From Burkholderia sp. 4M9327F10 (GTDB taxonomy: Bacteria; Pseudomonadota; Gammaproteobacteria; Burkholderiales; Burkholderiaceae), in the NCBI RefSeq assembly GCF_005503145.1, contig NZ_SCNV01000033.1:32001-82094 (forward strand): DNA of 50,094 nt, written 5' to 3'. The position numbers and the translations under genes were made by a program. Below, piece after piece: positions 1 to 9,518 of the stretch. Under the pieces are notes generated by a model. That model was not told the DNA's origin, made no database searches, and saw nothing but the letters and a program-made list of their open reading frames with translations. The number at the start of each line of letters is the position of its first letter. The first letter of the stretch is position 1.

Positions 1-909
1 CATGCGGAGAAGCTGGCGCGCGACCCGTGCTACCGGCTGGACGCGGCGGACTTCCTGGTGCGCCGCTTCGTGCGCATCTATCCGGTGCTGCTATGCGCGC
101 TGCTGCTGACCCTCGCGCTCGATACCGTCAGCCTGCATTTCATCCCGCACAATGACCGGCTGCGCGATCTGAGTCTCACCACCCTGGTCGCCAACCTGAT
201 GGCGCTGCAAGGGATCGCTGCGCCAGCCTTTGGATCGAACGGCGCATTGTGGACGCTGGCGCTCGAGATCCAGTTCTATGCGCTGTACCCGCTGCTGTTC
301 GCGCTGCAGCGCCGGCTCGGCTGCAATCGCACGCTGGCCTCGATCGCCGTGCTGAACCTGGTTTCGTATGCGCTGTTCGAGCGGCGAGGCATCACGCTGT
401 TTGCGTCGTACTGGCTGTCGTGGTACCTCGGCGCATGGATCGCGCAGTGGCAGATCGCCGGCAAGCGCGCGCCGGCGATACGTCTCGCGGTGCCGGCGGC
501 GGCCTTGCTGGCGGCCGGCTGCGTCGTGTCGTTCGACTCCCAGTACAGCGCGTTTCAGTTGTGGGCGCTGGCTTTTGCGCTGTTCCTGCCGCTCGTGCTG
601 CAGGCGCGCGTGGGCCGCTCTTTGCTGACGCGTGGTTTCGAGAAGGTAGGGGAGTTCAGCTACTCGCTGTATGTCGTGCATTTGCCGGTATTTGTGCTGC
701 TGGTCTCGTGGCTGTTTCACTCGGTCAAGCCCGACAGCATCTTTGTCTCGTTCGGTTTTTTCGCGATCGCGCTGCTGGTCGCGTATGTGTTCCACCTGCT
801 GGTGGAGCGACCGGTGCTGCGGCTGTTGCGCAAGATGTCGTCGCAGCGCGCGCGGCGCATGCCGGCGCATTCCGCAGCAGAGCTGTTGCCGCTGGATGGG
901 CGCAGATAA
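1..909 (+). CDS. Acyltransferase 3 family membrane protein (5' partial)
   Basis: The reading frame is open from base 1, so the gene starts before the window and only the last 302 residues are seen. The RRFVRIYPVLL stretch near the visible start is typical of acyltransferase 3 (OafA/ExoZ-like) integral membrane enzymes, which move acetyl or other acyl groups onto sugars. Many hydrophobic segments follow, and a basic tail ends at the TAG at 907-909. The mannose-nucleotide gene 200 bp downstream suggests it decorates an exopolysaccharide or O-antigen. The family call is firm; the acceptor sugar is inferred from context only. Confidence 0.82.
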   Translation, partial: HAEKLARDPCYRLDAADFLVRRFVRIYPVLLCALLLTLALDTVSLHFIPHNDRLRDLSLTTLVANLMALQGIAAPAFGSNGALWTLALEIQFYALYPLLFALQRRLGCNRTLASIAVLNLVSYALFERRGITLFASYWLSWYLGAWIAQWQIAGKRAPAIRLAVPAAALLAAGCVVSFDSQYSAFQLWALAFALFLPLVLQARVGRSLLTRGFEKVGEFSYSLYVVHLPVFVLLVSWLFHSVKPDSIFVSFGFFAIALLVAYVFHLLVERPVLRLLRKMSSQRARRMPAHSAAELLPLDGRR

Positions 910-1111
910 GCACAGCCGCCGCGGCGCGCAGTGTGTGCCCACGAACAGATTCGCCGGCCCTCGCTCTGTTTCAATGATCCATGACGTGCAATGGGAAAGG
1001 CGCCGCCGGATGCCGGCTTCGGAACTGGATGCCGGCCACGGGATGGGCTGCGCATGCCGCGCGGGATCTCCCCGCCTGCGCCTTGCCCGTACTGCCTCTG
1101 GAGAGCCGTGA

Positions 1112-2761
1112 ATGAACGATTTTGTGTTGCCTGTCGGCGCCTTTGTTTCGGCTGATCCGGCTGTCCAGCCGGACCATGAACATGGGCTCGCGGTGAGGCT
1201 GACCGTGCAGCCTGTGATTCTCGCCGGTGGTTCGGGTACGCGGCTTTGGCCTCTGTCGCGCGAGCGCTATCCGAAGCAGCTCATCGGCTTGACCGGTGAC
1301 GAGTCGTTGCTCGAGGCGACCTTGCACCGGCTCGACGGTGTGTTTGGTGGGGCAGCCCATGCTGGGGCGGCCCGTGCCGGTGAGACCCAGGCCGCAAGTG
1401 GGCTAATTGGCCCTGCCAGCCTGCCGATGACGCAGGCGGTGCCGCTCGTCGTGTGCAACGAGGAACTGCGTGCGCAGACGGCCGAGCGACTCGCGCGCAC
1501 CGGCCGGCCGGTGCGCATGCTGCTCGAACCGGTGGCGCGCAACACCGCGCCCGCACTGAGCGTGGCGGCGCTTGCGGCGCGCGCCGCGGCGGCCGACGGC
1601 GCCGACCCGATCATCGTCGCCTTGCCCGCCGATCATCTGATTGCGGATCAGGCCGCGTTCGCGTCTGCGCTAAAAGAGGCGGTGGCTTTTGCGGCCGGCG
1701 GCGCAATCGTCGCGCTAGGCGTGCCGCCGCAGCGCGCCGAGACCGGCTATGGCTATATCCGCACCGGTGCCGAGTTGGGCCGGCACGGCGCCCGTGCCAT
1801 TGAACGGTTCGTCGAGAAGCCCGGCCAGGAACTGGCCGACCACTACGTGGCGTCGGGCGAGTACTGGTGGAATAGCGGCATCTTCGTCGTGCGCGCCTCG
1901 GTGTGGCTCGAGGCGATCGAGCAGTGCAATCCGGCCATCGCCACGGCGTGCGCCGCGGCATTCGAACACGCCTTGACCGATGGCGACGGCACGCTTCATC
2001 TCGAACGCGTGGCCTTGTCGGCCTGCCCGTCCGACTCGATCGACTATGCGGTGATGGAGCGGATCGCCACCGACGCGGGTCTGCCCGGCATTGTCGTGCC
2101 GCTCGCTGCAGGCTGGTCCGATGTGGGCGCATGGGATGCCGTCTGGCAGGTATCAGAGAAAGATACGCGGGGCAACGTCGCGCGCGGCCGGGTGCTGTTC
2201 GAAGGCTCGACCGACAGCTTCGCCCACTCGGACGGCCGGCTGGTCGCCTGTGTCGGCGTTACCGGCGTGGTGGTGGTTGAGACCGCGGATGCGGTACTGG
2301 TCGCCGCCAAGGATAGCGTGCAGGACGTGCGCGCTATTGTCAGCCGTCTGAAAGCGGAACACGGGGTCGAGGTCCAGGAGCATCGCAAGGTGCAACGGCC
2401 GTGGGGCTTCTACGATTCGATCGATCGTGGCGAGCGGTTTCAGGTGAAGCGCATCGTGGTGCAACCCGGCGGCCGTCTGTCGCTGCAGATGCATCATCAT
2501 CGCGCGGAGCACTGGGTGGTAGTGCGCGGCACGGCGCGCGTCACACGCGGCGACGAACACTTCCTGCTGTCGGAAAACGAATCGGCCTACATTCCGCTCG
2601 GCGTGACGCACCGGCTCGAGAACCCGGGCAAGACATCGCTCGAAATCATCGAGGTGCAATCGGGTGGCTATCTCGGCGAGGACGACATCGTGCGCTTCGA
2701 CGATCAATATGGCCGCGCCGAGGAGGCTGGCGATGAACGCGAGGGTACTTCCGGTCAGTGA
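1112..2761 (+). CDS. manC: Mannose-1-phosphate guanylyltransferase / mannose-6-phosphate isomerase
   Basis: Bifunctional type II enzyme making GDP-mannose for polysaccharide synthesis. The N-terminal nucleotidyltransferase carries GGSGTRLWPLSRERYPKQL at residues 39-57 and FVEKP near residue 233. The C-terminal cupin (PMI) domain carries the metal-binding QMHHHRAEHW near residue 458. It has 549 residues, longer than the usual 470-510, because of about 30 extra N-terminal residues and an Ala/Gly-rich insertion near residues 75-105. The ATG at 1112 has GGAG eight bases upstream. It resembles AlgA/ManC/BceA proteins of Burkholderia exopolysaccharide clusters. The next gene overlaps its 3' end by 29 bp, implying co-transcription. 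Confidence 0.93.
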   Translation: MNDFVLPVGAFVSADPAVQPDHEHGLAVRLTVQPVILAGGSGTRLWPLSRERYPKQLIGLTGDESLLEATLHRLDGVFGGAAHAGAARAGETQAASGLIGPASLPMTQAVPLVVCNEELRAQTAERLARTGRPVRMLLEPVARNTAPALSVAALAARAAAADGADPIIVALPADHLIADQAAFASALKEAVAFAAGGAIVALGVPPQRAETGYGYIRTGAELGRHGARAIERFVEKPGQELADHYVASGEYWWNSGIFVVRASVWLEAIEQCNPAIATACAAAFEHALTDGDGTLHLERVALSACPSDSIDYAVMERIATDAGLPGIVVPLAAGWSDVGAWDAVWQVSEKDTRGNVARGRVLFEGSTDSFAHSDGRLVACVGVTGVVVVETADAVLVAAKDSVQDVRAIVSRLKAEHGVEVQEHRKVQRPWGFYDSIDRGERFQVKRIVVQPGGRLSLQMHHHRAEHWVVVRGTARVTRGDEHFLLSENESAYIPLGVTHRLENPGKTSLEIIEVQSGGYLGEDDIVRFDDQYGRAEEAGDEREGTSGQ

Positions 2762-3347
2762 GCCTGCCGCTTTGGAAGGCTCATTGCCTGCATCCGCTGG
2801 CGGCTTCGACGAGCGTTGTTTCCGGCGTGCGCTGGGGCGCTTTGCCACCGGCGTGGTGGTGATCTCGAGCGGCAGCGGCGAGCACCTGCATGCGATGACG
2901 GCCAATGCCTTCATGTCCGGCTCGCTCAAGCCCCCGCTGATCGTGGTCTCGGTTGGACATCGCGCCCGCATGCATCAACGCTTGATGGAGACGAGCCTGT
3001 TCGGCGTGAGCGTGCTTTCGGACCAACAGGAATCGCACAGCCGGCACTTCGCCGGCGATGCGCAGAGCGCACTCGCGCCGCGCTTTGCCGTGGTCGACGG
3101 CCTGCCCGATGTGGTCCTGCTCGAGCATGCCGTGGCCCGCTTCGCCGCGCGTCTGGTCGACCGTCATCCCTGCGGCGATCACACGTTGTTTATCGGCGAG
3201 GTGCTGGTGTTCTCGCTCGATGAGCACGCCCCTCTGGTCTTTTTTGGCGGCCGCTACGCCTCGGTTGCGATGGCGCGCTGCGATCGCTCTCAAGCGGTTG
3301 CAACCGCGCGTGCAGCGAGTGGCGCGCCGGACCCTGCGCAGCGTTGA
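2733..3347 (+). CDS. Flavin reductase-like FMN-binding protein
   Basis: A 204-residue protein of the flavin reductase-like split-barrel family (HpaC-type), seen in FRRALGRFATGVVVISS followed by TANAFMSGSLKPPLIVVSV. Members reduce FMN/FAD with NAD(P)H or are the small part of two-component monooxygenases. The ATG at 2733 is preceded by AGGAGG six bases upstream, which decides the start over an earlier in-frame one. It begins inside the end of manC, so it is probably translated from the same mRNA. No partner monooxygenase is adjacent, so the substrate is unknown. Confidence 0.8.
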   Translation: MNARVLPVSEPAALEGSLPASAGGFDERCFRRALGRFATGVVVISSGSGEHLHAMTANAFMSGSLKPPLIVVSVGHRARMHQRLMETSLFGVSVLSDQQESHSRHFAGDAQSALAPRFAVVDGLPDVVLLEHAVARFAARLVDRHPCGDHTLFIGEVLVFSLDEHAPLVFFGGRYASVAMARCDRSQAVATARAASGAPDPAQR

Positions 3348-3657
3348 GTGCGCTGCCGGACATAAGCCGTTGCAGATACGCCAATTGGTGAGCTTGCGTG
3401 CGTCGTCGCACGATGCAAATCACCGGGCTCGCGCACGCTTGTCATGCAAGCTTGCAGGCGCGCATCCGGCCGCACGTTACATGAACGAAACAATTCTTCA
3501 GAGGGATAACCCTGTCAGGACGTTTCCCAACTGGCGCATCTGTATTGAAGCAAGCAACGTATCGATTAATACAACAAAACAACCACATAAAACGACACAC
3601 GAGGGCCGCTTGATTAACAGGCTACGCGGGGGGATCACCCGCTTCGGGGAGAGTGTC
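3348..3657. other. Intergenic region without a gene
   Basis: 310 bp between the flavin reductase and the GntR regulator. It becomes A/T-richer near 3540-3600 and probably holds the promoter of the regulator gene. I found no convincing ORF, RNA gene or hairpin terminator. Confidence 0.5.
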
Positions 3658-4377
3658 ATGGAACAGGGAAACAAGGATCGTTCGCTGGTCAGCAAGGTCA
3701 TGGACGGGCTCGTTACGGGCATCGTCGAAGAGAAGTATGGCGGCGTGCTGCCGCCGCAGGACGTGTTGTCCAAAGAGTTCGACGTGAGTCGAACTGTGAT
3801 GCGTGAAGCGCTGTCGATGCTGCTTGCGCGCGATATGCTCGATGTGCGGCCGAAGATCGGCACGCGCATCAGGCCGATGCGCGACTGGAGGATGATCGAC
3901 GAGGATGTCGTGAACTGGCGCTTTCGTGCGAAGCCCGATCCGATGTTCCTGCGCGACGTCATCGAGTTTCGCATCCTGATCGAGCCGCGGGCGTGCGCTC
4001 AGGCGGCCTCGCGCGGCGGCGCGGCGGAAATCGCGGCGATTCGCGATGCCTTCGACGCTTTCCGCTCCATCCGGCCGGACGAGGCGGGCTACCAGGCTGC
4101 CGATGAGCTGCTGCACACGCGGATCGTCGTGGCGAGCGGCAATCAGTTCTTCCAGCAGATGGCGGCGATCATTCGCGGCGCACTTGCGGCCGCCAATCCG
4201 ATCGTGCTGGCCAAGGCGGGCGCGTGGGAGGCCATGGTGGTGAACCACGGGCGCGTGGTGGAGGCGATCGAGCGGCGCGATGCGGCGGCTGCGGAAGCGG
4301 CTTCGCTCGCACTGATCGACTACACCGCGGAAGAGATCGGCAGTGTGTTTGCGGTCGAGCGGCCGGTGCATGGTTGA
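3658..4377 (+). CDS. GntR-family regulator, FadR subfamily (FCD domain)
   Basis: A 239-residue transcription factor. The N-terminal winged helix contains LSKEFDVSRTVMREALSML (about residues 36-54), the GntR recognition helix region. An FCD ligand-binding domain follows (FLRDVIEFRILIEPRACAQAA to about residue 225) with helices that usually bind a metal and a sugar acid or carboxylate. The start at ATG 3658 follows GGGGAGAG. The pattern NWRFRAKPDP is close to galactonate/gluconate-type regulators (DgoR-like), but the effector cannot be named. It may control the downstream oxidoreductase. Confidence 0.88.
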   Translation: MEQGNKDRSLVSKVMDGLVTGIVEEKYGGVLPPQDVLSKEFDVSRTVMREALSMLLARDMLDVRPKIGTRIRPMRDWRMIDEDVVNWRFRAKPDPMFLRDVIEFRILIEPRACAQAASRGGAAEIAAIRDAFDAFRSIRPDEAGYQAADELLHTRIVVASGNQFFQQMAAIIRGALAAANPIVLAKAGAWEAMVVNHGRVVEAIERRDAAAAEAASLALIDYTAEEIGSVFAVERPVHG

Positions 4378-4500
4378 GGGCGTTGGCGGCGCGGGGCCCT
4401 GCATGACGGCATAGGCATCGCCACGGGCGGGCATACGGGAGTGTGCCGACCTGAGCGACAATGCAGCTTCGTCTCAACTGCATTGGAACTCGAACGTTCA

Positions 4501-5532
4501 ATGAACCATTCCCTGGAAGCCGCCCCCGCGGGGGGCGCGCTCGAACAAGTTTTCTCATCCGATCTTCGCGTGATTCGCTGGGGCATCGTCGGCACAGGCC
4601 GCATTGCGCGCCGTTTTGCGCAGGGTCTTGCGCACGTGCCCGCGGCACGTCTGTCCGCCGTGTGGTCGCGCCGCGCCGAACTGGCCGCAGCGTTCGCTCA
4701 GGAATTCGGCGGTACGGTGTGCGAGAGCTTCGCGGCGCTGCTGGCAAGCGGCGTCGACGCGCTGTACATTGCCACGCTGCAGGACAGCCACGCCGACTAC
4801 GCGATCGCCGCGCTCGAAGCAGGCCTGCATGTGCTGTGCGAGAAGCCGGCCACGATCAACGCCGTCCAGCTCGAACGCGTGCTGGAGGCGGCCCGTCGTT
4901 CGCAACGGCTTTTCATGGAGGCGATGAAGCCGCCGTTCTATCCGCTGTATCGCGCGTTGCGCGCGCATCTGGACACCGATCCGATCGGCCCTGTAGGCCT
5001 TGTGCGAGCCGGTTGCTCGGCTGCGAACGTGCCGCCCGGTCATCCTTCGTTTTCCTTCGAACATGCCGGTGGGGCGCTGCTCGATATCGGCATCTATGAG
5101 ATCTTTCTGGCCGTCGACTGGCTCGGCGCGCCGCTTGAGGTGCAGACACTCGGGCGCCTCGGGCCGACCGGCGTCGATACCTTTGCGAGCCTCAATAGCC
5201 AGCATGAGCATGGCATCGCGCAACTGTTCTGCGGGCTCGATCTGCACGGCAAGGGCGATGCGCTCCTGCTCGCGCCCGGCGGCCACGTGACGATCCATGA
5301 GAACTGGTGGAACCCGGTCCGTGCAACGCTGCGCTATGCCGACGGCCGGGTGGTCGAACTGCATGAGCCGTTCGAAGGCGGCGGCCTGAACTACGAGACT
5401 GCGCACTTCTGTGACCTGATCCGGGCGGGGCAACTGGAGAGCCCGGTGATGCCGCATGCGAAATCCTTGCAGATGATCTCGATGAGCGATGCGGCGCGTG
5501 CGGCATTGGGGCTTCGCTTCGCGGGGGAGTGA
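4501..5532 (+). CDS. Gfo/Idh/MocA family oxidoreductase
   Basis: A 343-residue NAD(P)-dependent dehydrogenase. The Rossmann signature GIVGTGRIARRF starts at residue 28 and the family motif CEKPATIN lies near residue 113 with the catalytic Lys. The C-terminal half is the alpha/beta domain typical of the family. Related enzymes oxidise sugars, sugar nucleotides or trans-dihydrodiols. I chose ATG 4501; an upstream GTG at 4441 is possible but adds a non-conserved leader. It lies just after the GntR gene in the same direction, so it may be that regulator's target. Confidence 0.85.
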   Translation: MNHSLEAAPAGGALEQVFSSDLRVIRWGIVGTGRIARRFAQGLAHVPAARLSAVWSRRAELAAAFAQEFGGTVCESFAALLASGVDALYIATLQDSHADYAIAALEAGLHVLCEKPATINAVQLERVLEAARRSQRLFMEAMKPPFYPLYRALRAHLDTDPIGPVGLVRAGCSAANVPPGHPSFSFEHAGGALLDIGIYEIFLAVDWLGAPLEVQTLGRLGPTGVDTFASLNSQHEHGIAQLFCGLDLHGKGDALLLAPGGHVTIHENWWNPVRATLRYADGRVVELHEPFEGGGLNYETAHFCDLIRAGQLESPVMPHAKSLQMISMSDAARAALGLRFAGE

Positions 5533-5724
5533 CGGGCGCTGGCTGGATAGGCGGTTCAGGCGATGGAAGAGGCGTGAGGCGACGAGCGGCGGGGCGCGCA
5601 GGAGCGCAGGGCGCGCGCCTGGCAGCGGTGGCGCCCGCTGTGTGCCGCAGTGGTACGATTTGCACGGCTGCGCTGCCGCGGCGTAGCCAAAGCTTTCGAT
5701 TACCTTCCGCTGGAGCTGTCTGCG

Positions 5725-6417
5725 ATGCGCATGCTTGCAAAACTATGGCGCGACAACAAGAGTCTTGTCGCGTTTCTCGTGCTGATGGTGCTGTTCCGCA
5801 GCGCCATCGCCGACTGGAACGTGGTGCCGAGCGGCTCGATGCTGCCGACTATCCGTGAAGGTGACCGCATCCTCGTCGACAAGATGGCCTACGACCTGCG
5901 CGTGCCGCTCACGCACATTGCCATTGCGCATCTGCATGACCCACAGCGTGGCGACATCGTCACCATCGATTCTTCGGCGGCCCACGAGCTGATCGTCAAG
6001 CGGCTGATCGGCCTGCCCGGCGACCGCGTGGCGATGCGCGACAACGTGCTGTATGTGAACGGCGTACGCGCCGACTATCAGCCGCTCAAGTTCGGTCCGC
6101 TGCCGGGCGACGCGGCCTCGCCGGGGGATTATCTGACCGAGCGTTTCGACGGCGTCGTGCATACGGTGCGGCTCTCGCCGCAGTCGCCGAGTCCGCGCAA
6201 TTCGTTTGGGCCGGTGACTGTGCCGCCGGGCGAGTATCTGATGCTCGGCGACAATCGCGACAACAGTGCCGACTCGCGCTACTTCGGCTTTTTCCCGCGT
6301 GGCGAGCTGATGGGGCGCACGCGCCGCGTCGCGTTCTCGCTCGATCCGGACCGTTACTACGAGCCGCGCTTTAGCCGCTTCGGCGCCCGGCTCGATGCAC
6401 CGCTGGCGGCGCGCTGA
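5725..6417 (+). CDS. lepB: Signal peptidase I
   Basis: A 230-residue membrane-anchored serine protease that removes signal peptides of secreted proteins. One transmembrane segment (about residues 14-29) precedes PSGSMLPT, with catalytic Ser38. The general-base Lys92 is in KRLIGLPGD, and GDNRDNSADSRYFG forms box E. It is shorter than a typical LepB and lacks the second N-terminal membrane segment, so it may be an accessory paralogue rather than the housekeeping enzyme. The ATG at 5725 has GGAG nine bases upstream. Confidence 0.9.
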   Translation: MRMLAKLWRDNKSLVAFLVLMVLFRSAIADWNVVPSGSMLPTIREGDRILVDKMAYDLRVPLTHIAIAHLHDPQRGDIVTIDSSAAHELIVKRLIGLPGDRVAMRDNVLYVNGVRADYQPLKFGPLPGDAASPGDYLTERFDGVVHTVRLSPQSPSPRNSFGPVTVPPGEYLMLGDNRDNSADSRYFGFFPRGELMGRTRRVAFSLDPDRYYEPRFSRFGARLDAPLAAR

Positions 6418-6562
6418 GCACGTTTAAGCACGCCCGGCAGGCCAGGCACGTCAGGCAGGCTACGTAGGCTGGACACGTGAAGCACGCTTTGCGTGGCGCG
6501 CAGGCTTAGGCAGGGGCAGCGGGCTCACGCCGCTCGCCGAATCATGTCCGCTGCCGCGCGCC

Positions 6563-7222
6563 TCAATGCCGCGTGGGCAGCGCAAGCCGCTGCTCGTACC
6601 AGTGCTGAACCCATTCGAGCACCTGGCACAGCACCCAGTAGATCGCGGCAGCCGTGAGGTACAGCGGCAACGGCTGATAGGTCGACGCAATCACTTCCTG
6701 CGCGCTTCTCAACAATTCGGTCACCGTGATCACCGACACCAGCGAGGTGTCCTTGATCAGGCTGATCAGGCTGTTCGACAGGCTCGGCACGGCAATGCGC
6801 AGCGCCTGCGGCGCGATCACGTAGCGCAAGGTCTGGCGCCGCGACAGGCCCAGGCTATAGGAGGCCAGCCACTGGCCGCTATGAACGCCGAGGATCGCTC
6901 CGCGCATGCTCTCCGACAGATAGGCCGCGACGTTCGCCGACAGGGCTATCACGCCCGCGGGCGTCGGATCGAGCGAGATGCCGAGGCTCGGCAAGCCGTA
7001 GTAAATGACGAAAATCTGCACCAGCAGCGGCGTGCCGCGCATGAGGCTCACATAGACGCGCGCGATCCAGTTCAACGCACGGTTGTGGCTGATCCCCATC
7101 ACGGCGAGCACGCTGGCCGCCAGCAGCCCGAAGATCATCGACAGAACCGCGAACTTGACCGTCAGGACAGCGCCCTGAGCGAGCACAGGAAGCGATTGGA
7201 CGAGCAGGGAAGTGGTGGACAT
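6563..7222 (-). CDS. Polar amino acid ABC transporter permease (cystine type)
   Basis: A 219-residue inner-membrane permease of the His/Glu/Gln/Arg/opine family. LMRGTPLLVQIFVIYYGLP and the EAA loop LGLSRRQTLRYVIAPQAL, which contacts the ATPase, are both visible. The nearest known types are YecS/TcyL cystine permeases. It lies downstream of its likely binding-protein gene, separated by a hairpin terminator at 7326-7355. No ATPase gene is present nearby, so the ATP-binding subunit must be encoded elsewhere. Confidence 0.88.
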   Translation of the reverse strand: MSTTSLLVQSLPVLAQGAVLTVKFAVLSMIFGLLAASVLAVMGISHNRALNWIARVYVSLMRGTPLLVQIFVIYYGLPSLGISLDPTPAGVIALSANVAAYLSESMRGAILGVHSGQWLASYSLGLSRRQTLRYVIAPQALRIAVPSLSNSLISLIKDTSLVSVITVTELLRSAQEVIASTYQPLPLYLTAAAIYWVLCQVLEWVQHWYEQRLALPTRH

Positions 7223-7325
7223 GGGCGGTGAGTGTTGTGCGCAGCAAAGCGCACATCATAAACGGGTCATGGGCAGAGGATGCAACTGCGCGCTTGACGG
7301 GAGCGGTGCAGCCTCGCGTCGCTGC

Positions 7326-7355
7326 AAAGAAAAAGCGGCATCACGAGGATGCCGC
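7326..7355 (-). terminator. Rho-independent terminator after the binding-protein gene
   Basis: On the minus strand an 8-bp GC-rich stem, GCGGCATC with GATGCCGC, is followed by TTTTTCTTT. It lies 47 bp after the stop of the binding-protein gene and before the permease, so it should attenuate read-through and keep the binding protein in excess. Confidence 0.75.
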
Positions 7356-7401
7356 CTTGTGTTGCGGGTCGGGTCTGCGTGAGGTCTTTCAGCCGGCGCG
7401 A

Positions 7402-8199
7402 TCAGTTCGCGATGGGCTTGGTCACGTCGATGCCGAACCACTTGTCGGAGATCTTCGCGAAGGTGCCGTCCGCTTCGAGCTGGGTCATCGCGTCGTCGAT
7501 CGCCTTGGCGAACTTCGGATTGCCCTTCTTGAACGGAATGCCCGACGGCGTGCCGGTGCCGACCATCGCGCCGGTGCGCAGCGGCAGCGGCGAGGTCTTC
7601 AGCAGATACGCAAGCATCAGACGGTCGTTGAGCGCGGCGTCAAGACGGCCGGCAGAGAGATCCGCCAGATATTCGGGCGCGCCCGGATAGGTCTTGACGT
7701 CGATGCCCGGCACCGATTTCGCCATATCCATGTAGTTGGTGCCGAGACCCACGCCGAGCTTCTTGCCCTTCAGGTCTTCGAGCGACTTGAACTGGCGCGA
7801 GTCGTCCTTGCGCTGGATCAGTTGTGCCGCCGAGAAGGTGTAGCCGGGCGAGAAATCGAGCACCTGCTTGCGGGCATCCGTGATGCCGACCTGGTTGACG
7901 ATCACGTCGAACTTGCCGGCCTGCAGGCCCGCGATGATGCCGCTCCATTCCGTGGTGATGAACACCGGCTTCACGCCGAGCTTCGCCGCGACCGCCTTGG
8001 CGATATCCACGTCGAAACCGACCAGCTCACCGGACGGCGCCTTCGAGTTGAACGGCGGGAACGTGCCTTCGAGGCCGATGCGCAACGTGCCGCTTTGCTT
8101 GACCTGATCGAGCAGATCCTCCGCGTGGGCGGCCGTGGCGGTGAGCGAGGCGCCAATCAGACCCGCCAGCAGGATTTTTTTCAGCAAGCCAAATTTCAT
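7402..8199 (-). CDS. Amino acid (cystine-type) ABC transporter substrate-binding protein
   Basis: A 265-residue periplasmic solute-binding protein family 3 member. An N-terminal signal peptide (LLKKILLAGLIGASLTATAA, cleavage likely after AHA) is followed by SGTLRIGLEGTFPPFNSK and GFDVDIAKAVAAKLGVKP, the family signature. It is closest in style to FliY/TcyJ cystine-binding proteins. The start is set by AGGAAGG upstream of the ATG at 8199. It is transcribed ahead of the permease gene, with a terminator between them. Confidence 0.88.
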   Translation of the reverse strand: MKFGLLKKILLAGLIGASLTATAAHAEDLLDQVKQSGTLRIGLEGTFPPFNSKAPSGELVGFDVDIAKAVAAKLGVKPVFITTEWSGIIAGLQAGKFDVIVNQVGITDARKQVLDFSPGYTFSAAQLIQRKDDSRQFKSLEDLKGKKLGVGLGTNYMDMAKSVPGIDVKTYPGAPEYLADLSAGRLDAALNDRLMLAYLLKTSPLPLRTGAMVGTGTPSGIPFKKGNPKFAKAIDDAMTQLEADGTFAKISDKWFGIDVTKPIAN

Positions 8200-8358
8200 C
8201 GGTTCCTTCCTTTATTCGTGTTTATCGCCCGGGGAGGGCAGTTTTAACAGCGGAAAGGATAACAAAACAGACTATCGGCACTTAAATACTGTTTGTTTAT
8301 GCCTATATAACCTGGCTCGGTCCCGACTTGAACCTGGCCGGGCGGGCACGCCCGCAGT

Positions 8359-9420
8359 CTACGCCAGTGCCCGTGCGCACTCGGCCACCAGCGCCGGTCC
8401 ACGGTAGATGAAGCCGGTATAGAGCTGCACCAGCGACGCACCCGCGGCGAGCTTGGCGCGCGCGTCTTCACCGGAGAAGATGCCGCCGACGCCGATGATC
8501 GGCACCGTCTCGCCGACTTCGGCGCGCAGCTTGCGGATCACTTCATTGGATGCGTCGAACACCGGCTTGCCCGACAGTCCGCCGGTCTCCTCGGCGTGCG
8601 GCAGTCCCGTGACGGCGGTGCGCGAGAGCGTCGTATTGGTGGCGATCACGCCTTCGAAGCGATGGCGCAGCAGGGTATCGGCAATCGACTTGATCTGCTC
8701 GTCGTCGAGATCCGGCGCGATCTTCAGCGCGAGCGGCACGAGCTTGCCGTGCAGGTCGGCGAGGCGCTGCTGCTTGTCCTTGAGTGCGGCAAGCAGGGCG
8801 TCGAGTTCGCCCGCGCCCTGCAACTGGCGCAGGTTCTTGGTGTTCGGCGAGGAAATGTTGACCGTCACGTAGCTTGCGAACGGATAGACGCGTTCGAGAC
8901 AATACAGATAATCCTCGGCGGCGCGCTCGATCGGTGTGTCGGCGTTCTTGCCGATATTCAGGCCGAGCGTGCCGCGATAGCGCGCGGCCTGGACGTTCTT
9001 GACGAACTGGTCGACCCCGGCATTATTGAAGCCCATACGGTTGATCACGGCGTTTGCCTGTGGCAGCCGGAACATGCGCGGCCGCGGATTGCCCGGCTGG
9101 GCGCGCGGCGTGACCGTGCCGACCTCGATGAAACCGAAGCCGAGCGCAGCCAGCCCGTCGATGCACGCGCCGTCCTTGTCGAGCCCGGCAGCGAGTCCCA
9201 CCGGGTTACGGAAAGTCAGCCCCATCACCGTGCGCGGCGCGTCGGGCACATGCGGCGCAAGCGTGCCCGCGATGCCGGTGCGGCCGGCTGCGCCGAGCAG
9301 GCGCAACGTCAGGTGGTGAGCGTCTTCCGCGTCCATGCGAAAGAGTTGGGCGCGTACGAGCGGGTAGAGGGAACTGAACACGGGACGAAAGCCGTCGGCT
9401 TGAAAATGGGAACCCGGCAT
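8359..9420 (-). CDS. pyrD: Dihydroorotate dehydrogenase (quinone), class 2
   Basis: FMN enzyme of pyrimidine synthesis, oxidising dihydroorotate with ubiquinone at the inner membrane. The N-terminal membrane-docking helices (YPLVRAQLFRMDAEDAHHLT), NRMGFNNAGVD, VNISSPNTKNLRQLQ (with catalytic Ser) and IIGVGGIFSGEDA near the phosphate-binding end are all present. Length 353 is normal. The ATG at 9420 lacks a strong ribosome site; a GTG at 9381 giving VFSSLYPL matches homologues better and may be the real start. Confidence 0.95.
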   Translation of the reverse strand: MPGSHFQADGFRPVFSSLYPLVRAQLFRMDAEDAHHLTLRLLGAAGRTGIAGTLAPHVPDAPRTVMGLTFRNPVGLAAGLDKDGACIDGLAALGFGFIEVGTVTPRAQPGNPRPRMFRLPQANAVINRMGFNNAGVDQFVKNVQAARYRGTLGLNIGKNADTPIERAAEDYLYCLERVYPFASYVTVNISSPNTKNLRQLQGAGELDALLAALKDKQQRLADLHGKLVPLALKIAPDLDDEQIKSIADTLLRHRFEGVIATNTTLSRTAVTGLPHAEETGGLSGKPVFDASNEVIRKLRAEVGETVPIIGVGGIFSGEDARAKLAAGASLVQLYTGFIYRGPALVAECARALA

Positions 9421-9518
9421 TTTACCGGCTTTAACGAGGCGGCAGGGAGCGCGGCGGGATGCAAGGTCAAGGCGCGGGCGATGCGCTTTGGGTTCGCCTC
9501 ACTGTTTGCCCTGTGTTC

